From Burkholderiales bacterium RIFCSPHIGHO2_12_FULL_61_11 (GTDB lineage: Bacteria > Pseudomonadota > Gammaproteobacteria > Burkholderiales > Burkholderiaceae_C), in contig MERZ01000068.1 in the NCBI GenBank assembly GCA_001770785.1, positions 304-9,189 on the forward strand: DNA of 8,886 nt, written 5' to 3'. This document shows, one piece after another, positions 6,066-8,886 of the stretch. How positions within the stretch are numbered: position 1 is the first letter of the stretch; each line of letters begins with the position of its first letter. The notes below the pieces were generated by a model. The model worked only from the letters and a program-made list of their open reading frames with translations. It was not told where the DNA came from and did no database searches. The position numbers and the translations under genes were made by a program.

Positions 6066-7640
6066 TCAGGACTGTGACAGCCAGCGCGCGTGCAGCAGCG
6101 CCACGTCCACGGGTTCGTCGGTGATGACTTCCAACGCGACGGCGCGTTCGTCTTGTTCCAAAGGTTCATGACTTGCCAGTTGGCGCTCCAGCACGTTCAC
6201 ATTCGCCTCGGAAGCGTCGTTGCCGGTGGCGCTGCGGGCCGCCACCCGTTGGCGCAGCTGCGCCTCACTCGCGCGGCAATGCAAAATCGTAAACGGCATG
6301 CGCAGCTCGGCGGCCAGCGCCCGGAAAGCACGGCGATCGGCGCGCCGCTGGAAAGCTGCATCGACGATCACCGGGTAGCCCGCCTGCAGCGCCGTTCGCG
6401 CGCATTCCTTCAGCCGGTCGAAAGTACGCCGGGTCGCCTCTGGCGTGTAGGCATCCACGGCCTGCTCGGCCGACCGTTGCAGTGCGTCGAGGCCGAACAG
6501 CCGCTTGCGCTCGACATCGGAGCGCAGGCGGATGGCGCCGGCAGCCTCCAGCAGCTGCCGTGCCACGGTCGATTTTCCGGACCCGGACAGGCCGTGGGTG
6601 ATCAACAGGCGCGCCAGACCGCTGGAAGTTTGCACCAGCCGCTGCGCACATGACAGGTAGTCGGGACCACCGGCCCCTGGAGCGCTGCTGGTGACTCGCG
6701 AGCGCACGCGGGCCACCAGCGACCGCACCAGGGCCCGGTACACCTCGTAAAAGCGCAGCACCCGCACCCCGGGGTAGTCGCCGCCGCGCTGCAGGTAGCT
6801 ATCGAGAAATCGAAACGCCAAGTCGCTGCGCCCATGCGCTTTGAGGTCCATGGTCAGAAAAGCCACATCGCTCATCACGTCGATCCAGCGCAGGGCGGGA
6901 TCGAATTCGAGGCAGTCGAAGGCCATGGCCTCATCACCGATCAGCACTGTGTTGGCCAGGTGAAGATCACCATGGCCCTCACGCACAGCGCCGCTTCGCT
7001 GCCTTGCCAGCCAGGTGTCCCTCAGCGCGGGCACCTGTGTATCAACCCAAGCCTGCAGTGCCATAACCGGCGGGGTGTCGCCGTCCGCTCGCAACTGTTC
7101 CAGCACTTTGCGCACCGGCTCATGCGCCTGCGCCTCGACAGCGGGGGGTGAAGCAGCCAGCGCGGCCGGAGCGTCGCGGTGAAAGTCGGCCAGCCGCTGC
7201 GCCAGGCGATCAAGATGCTCCGGCAGCAGGCCCCCTCCTCCGGCTGCCAGCCGTTCACTCAGCAATGCCCCTTGGGGGAAACGCTGCATGCACACAGCGT
7301 AGTCAATCGGCAGGCAGGCTTCGTGCATGGCACCGATGCGTGGTGCCTGCGCCGAGTCGCATACCGGCACCACTCCCAGGTAAAGCTCTGGTGCCAGGCG
7401 CCGATTGAGGCGCACCTCCTCTTCACAGAAATGCTTGCGCAATGCCAGTGTGCTGAAGTCGACGAACGGCAGGCGGACCGGCTTTTTCAGCTTGTACGCC
7501 AGACGCTCGGTGAGCAACACCCAGGAGATGTGCGTCTCCTGGAGTTCCACCGGCTGGCCTGTGTCGGCCAGCAGGCGCTCGCGCAGCGCCTGGATCAGCG
7601 TGGAGTCTACCTGTGCACTGGGTGAGGTTTCCAAGTCCAT
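6066..7640 (-). CDS. Two-domain protein: aminoglycoside-phosphotransferase-like kinase fused to P-loop kinase
   Basis: A 524-residue soluble protein with two domains. Residues about 30-320 resemble the aminoglycoside phosphotransferase fold: a lysine-rich YKLKKPV near 49-55, REGHGDLHLANTVL at 220-233 with His223, Asp225 and Asn230 (catalytic-loop style), and AFDCLEFDPALRWIDVMSD at 240-258 with Asp242 and Glu245 (metal-site style). Residues about 344-524 are a small P-loop kinase with Walker A GLSGSGKST at 350-358, a likely switch or lid region rich in Arg (QRRADRRAF), and HCRASEAQLRQRV near 454-466. The same fusion is common in proteobacteria (COG2187 plus COG0645 type) and has no established substrate; drug resistance should not be assumed. 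The ATG at 7640 follows an in-frame stop by three codons. AGGAGG lies upstream but too far for ideal spacing. It is divergent from the polX unit. Confidence 0.88.
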   Translation of the reverse strand: MDLETSPSAQVDSTLIQALRERLLADTGQPVELQETHISWVLLTERLAYKLKKPVRLPFVDFSTLALRKHFCEEEVRLNRRLAPELYLGVVPVCDSAQAPRIGAMHEACLPIDYAVCMQRFPQGALLSERLAAGGGGLLPEHLDRLAQRLADFHRDAPAALAASPPAVEAQAHEPVRKVLEQLRADGDTPPVMALQAWVDTQVPALRDTWLARQRSGAVREGHGDLHLANTVLIGDEAMAFDCLEFDPALRWIDVMSDVAFLTMDLKAHGRSDLAFRFLDSYLQRGGDYPGVRVLRFYEVYRALVRSLVARVRSRVTSSAPGAGGPDYLSCAQRLVQTSSGLARLLITHGLSGSGKSTVARQLLEAAGAIRLRSDVERKRLFGLDALQRSAEQAVDAYTPEATRRTFDRLKECARTALQAGYPVIVDAAFQRRADRRAFRALAAELRMPFTILHCRASEAQLRQRVAARSATGNDASEANVNVLERQLASHEPLEQDERAVALEVITDEPVDVALLHARWLSQS

Positions 7641-7696
7641 TTGGCCAGTCTACGCCCACCCCTCCTGGGCGACTTGACCTGTCGCAATTCATGGTC

Positions 7697-7719
7697 TGGC
7701 GGCGCAAACCGCGCCGCCA
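7697..7719. repeat. Perfect 9-bp inverted repeat in the divergent promoter region
   Basis: TGGCGGCGC (7697-7705), a five-base spacer, then GCGCCGCCA (7711-7719). The repeat ends one base before the FNR-like box at 7721. No T-run follows on either strand, so it is not a standard terminator. It may be an operator or an RNA hairpin in a leader of the minus-strand kinase-like gene. Confidence 0.7.
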
Positions 7720-7720
7720 A

Positions 7721-7734
7721 TTGATCTAGCGCAA
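7721..7734. promoter_or_regulatory. FNR/Anr-like box in the divergent region
   Basis: TTGAT-CTAG-CGCAA matches the TTGAT-N4-ATCAA consensus at eight of ten positions, with the left half perfect. With the -10 element at 7756-7761 it sits at about -40.5 to -41.5, the class II position for FNR family activators on the plus strand. It could also affect the minus-strand gene at 7640, but a matching -10 in that direction is poor. Confidence 0.6.
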
Positions 7735-7755
7735 CGTCGACGCCGTTTCGGCGCC

Positions 7756-7761
7756 TACAGT
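7756..7761 (+). promoter_or_regulatory. -10 element of a putative class II FNR/Anr-dependent promoter
   Basis: TACAGT matches TATAAT at four of six positions. It predicts a transcript start near 7768-7769, giving a leader of about 25 bases before the GTG at 7794. No separate -35 hexamer is needed if the box at 7721-7734 recruits polymerase. Confidence 0.5.
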
Positions 7762-7793
7762 GAATAACCCCAAGGTTCCATCGGAAAAATACC

Positions 7794-7964
7794 GTGAGTA
7801 AAGTTCTGGCGATCATGCAACTGCTGTGCAGCCAGCAAGGCTGGCCAATGGCAGAGCTTGGCGAGGTTGCAGCCCGGCTGCAGGGCTTTGGCACTCCGGT
7901 GAAGACGGCGCAAGACACGCAGGCTGTGCTCCGACCGTCCATCTGGTCACCACAAGCGGTCTGA
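7794..7964 (+). CDS. Possible 56-residue protein of unknown function
   Basis: GTG at 7794 opens a 57-codon frame (with stop) that starts about 25 bases after the predicted FNR-type transcript start. GGA lies 8 bases before the GTG. The first part reads as a plausible amphipathic helix (VLAIMQLLCSQQGWPMAELG, then EVAARLQ); the rest is less structured and ends PSIWSPQAV. I do not recognise a family. An internal ATG at 7815 is an alternative start with no better ribosome site. It ends 27 bases before polX on the same strand, so it could be the first gene of a polX transcript, or the region could simply be a long leader. Confidence 0.38.
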   Translation: MSKVLAIMQLLCSQQGWPMAELGEVAARLQGFGTPVKTAQDTQAVLRPSIWSPQAV

Positions 7965-7991
7965 CACGTCGCAAGTTCAGGCAAGAATTCC

Positions 7992-8886
7992 ATGCCGATC
8001 GTCAACGCCGATGTGGCGGCCGTCTTCGACGAGATCGCCGACTTGCTCGAAGTTCAGGGCGCCAATGCTTTCCGCGTGCGCGCCTACCGAAATGCAGCGC
8101 GCCTGCTCAGCGAACTGGGTCGCAGCGTGAAAACCATGCTGGAACAGGGCGAAGACATCGACGCGCTGCCAGGCATCGGCCCTGACCTGGCCGGCAAGAT
8201 CGCCGAAGTCGTCGCTACCGGGACCTGCGCGCAACTCGAAAGCCTGCGCAAGGAGCTGCCGCCTGCCGTCACAGAGTTGCTGAAAATTCAGGGGCTGGGG
8301 CCAAAACGTGTGCGCGCTCTGCACCATGAGCTGGGTGTCCAGACGCTTGAGGAGCTGCACCGCGCTGCCGAGCAGGGACGCATCAGCGAACTGCACGGCT
8401 TCGGACCAAAGACGCAGCAACAAATTCTTGAGGCGACAGCCTCTCGCCTTCAGCAGGCCCATCGCTTCAAGCTGGCCGTAGCCGCCCAGGTAGCCCAAGC
8501 GCTGCTTTCCGTGCTTGCGGCGATGCCAGGGGTGCTGCAGGCGGTAGCCGCGGGCAGCCTGCGGCGACAGCGCGAGACCGTAGGCGATCTTGACCTGCTG
8601 GTGACCATCCAGCGGGACAGTCCAGTGATGGATCGATTCACGACCAGCACCGATGTGCGCCGGGTGCTCTCAAAGGGCAGTACCCGGGCCAGTATTGTGC
8701 TCAGGAGCGGCCTGCAGGTCGACTTGCGCGCCGTGGCTGCGGCGAGCTTCGGCGCGGCATGGCTCTATTTCACCGGAGCGAAGGCGCACAACATCGCGCT
8801 GCGCAAGCTGGCGCAGGACGCAGGACTCAAGCTGAACGAATATGGCCTTTACCGGGGCGACCAGCAAATCGCGGGCGAAACGGAAG
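7992..8886 (+). CDS. polX: Family X DNA polymerase/3'-5' exonuclease, C-terminal part cut by window edge
   Basis: 298 codons are visible of a protein that is usually about 570 residues. Domains in order: an N-terminal pol-beta-like 8-kDa region (about 5-90) with the helix-hairpin-helix LPGIGPDLAGKI at 59-70; a second hairpin motif IQGLGPKRVRAL at about 99-110; a third LHGFGPKTQQQI near 134-145; then the polymerase palm with GSLRRQRETVGDLDLLV at 188-204, where Asp199 and Asp201 are the metal ligands, and Asp244 in QVDLR as the likely third. YFTGAKAHN at 259-267 is the conserved sugar-discrimination segment, often YFTGSKxHN. The C-terminal PHP nuclease domain would lie beyond the right edge. 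PolX acts in gap filling during DNA repair. The start ATG at 7992 has only a weak ribosome site (AGGCAAG). An FNR-type promoter about 220 bases upstream may drive it. Confidence 0.93.
   Translation, partial: MPIVNADVAAVFDEIADLLEVQGANAFRVRAYRNAARLLSELGRSVKTMLEQGEDIDALPGIGPDLAGKIAEVVATGTCAQLESLRKELPPAVTELLKIQGLGPKRVRALHHELGVQTLEELHRAAEQGRISELHGFGPKTQQQILEATASRLQQAHRFKLAVAAQVAQALLSVLAAMPGVLQAVAAGSLRRQRETVGDLDLLVTIQRDSPVMDRFTTSTDVRRVLSKGSTRASIVLRSGLQVDLRAVAAASFGAAWLYFTGAKAHNIALRKLAQDAGLKLNEYGLYRGDQQIAGETE

Noticed and set aside
7607..8005. Minus-strand 132-codon frame across the divergent region
   Set aside because: It overlaps the start of both neighbouring genes and the promoter elements; composition is shadow-like with no domain.

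Overview
The window is GC-rich and gene-dense, with proteins that look proteobacterial. My best guess is a betaproteobacterium (Burkholderiales-like) able to live with little oxygen. This placement rests on gene content and protein style only and is low confidence at genus level. No rRNA, tRNA, CRISPR array, transposase or phage gene was seen.

Left part (1-5117, minus strand): a tight operon for the membrane arm of a hydrogenase-4/formate-hydrogenlyase-type complex related to respiratory complex I. The gene order in the direction of transcription is hyfB, hyfC, hyfE, hyfF, and hyfF runs off the left edge. hyfB and hyfF encode antiporter-like proton channels, hyfC the NuoH-like anchor and hyfE a NuoK-like subunit. 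There is no hyfA before hyfB and no hyfD between hyfC and hyfE, so this is the compact version of the complex. The catalytic genes (hyfG and hyfI types) would be expected beyond the left edge. The 80-base gap between hyfB and hyfC is filled exactly by a 28-codon open frame that overlaps both neighbours by four bases (ATGA at each end).

Middle (5118-6065): about 440 bp without a convincing gene, holding the probable hyfB promoter region and an AT-rich patch. Next come a strong hairpin and a small DksA/TraR-type zinc-finger regulator on the minus strand. A perfect FNR/Anr-type palindrome (TTGAT-CTTA-ATCAA) lies just upstream of the regulator.

Right part (6066-8886): a 524-residue minus-strand protein joins an aminoglycoside-phosphotransferase-like kinase domain to a P-loop kinase domain. 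It is divergent from a plus-strand unit made of a possible 56-residue ORF and the start of polX (family X DNA polymerase, cut by the right edge). The divergent gap contains a 9-bp perfect inverted repeat, an FNR/Anr-like box and a -10 element at the spacing of a class II FNR-dependent promoter pointing at the small ORF and polX.

Taken together, the visible regulatory sites suggest that the right-hand genes respond to oxygen limitation and sit next to an energy-converting membrane complex. The link between the hyf operon and these genes is inference; no FNR box was seen in front of hyfB.
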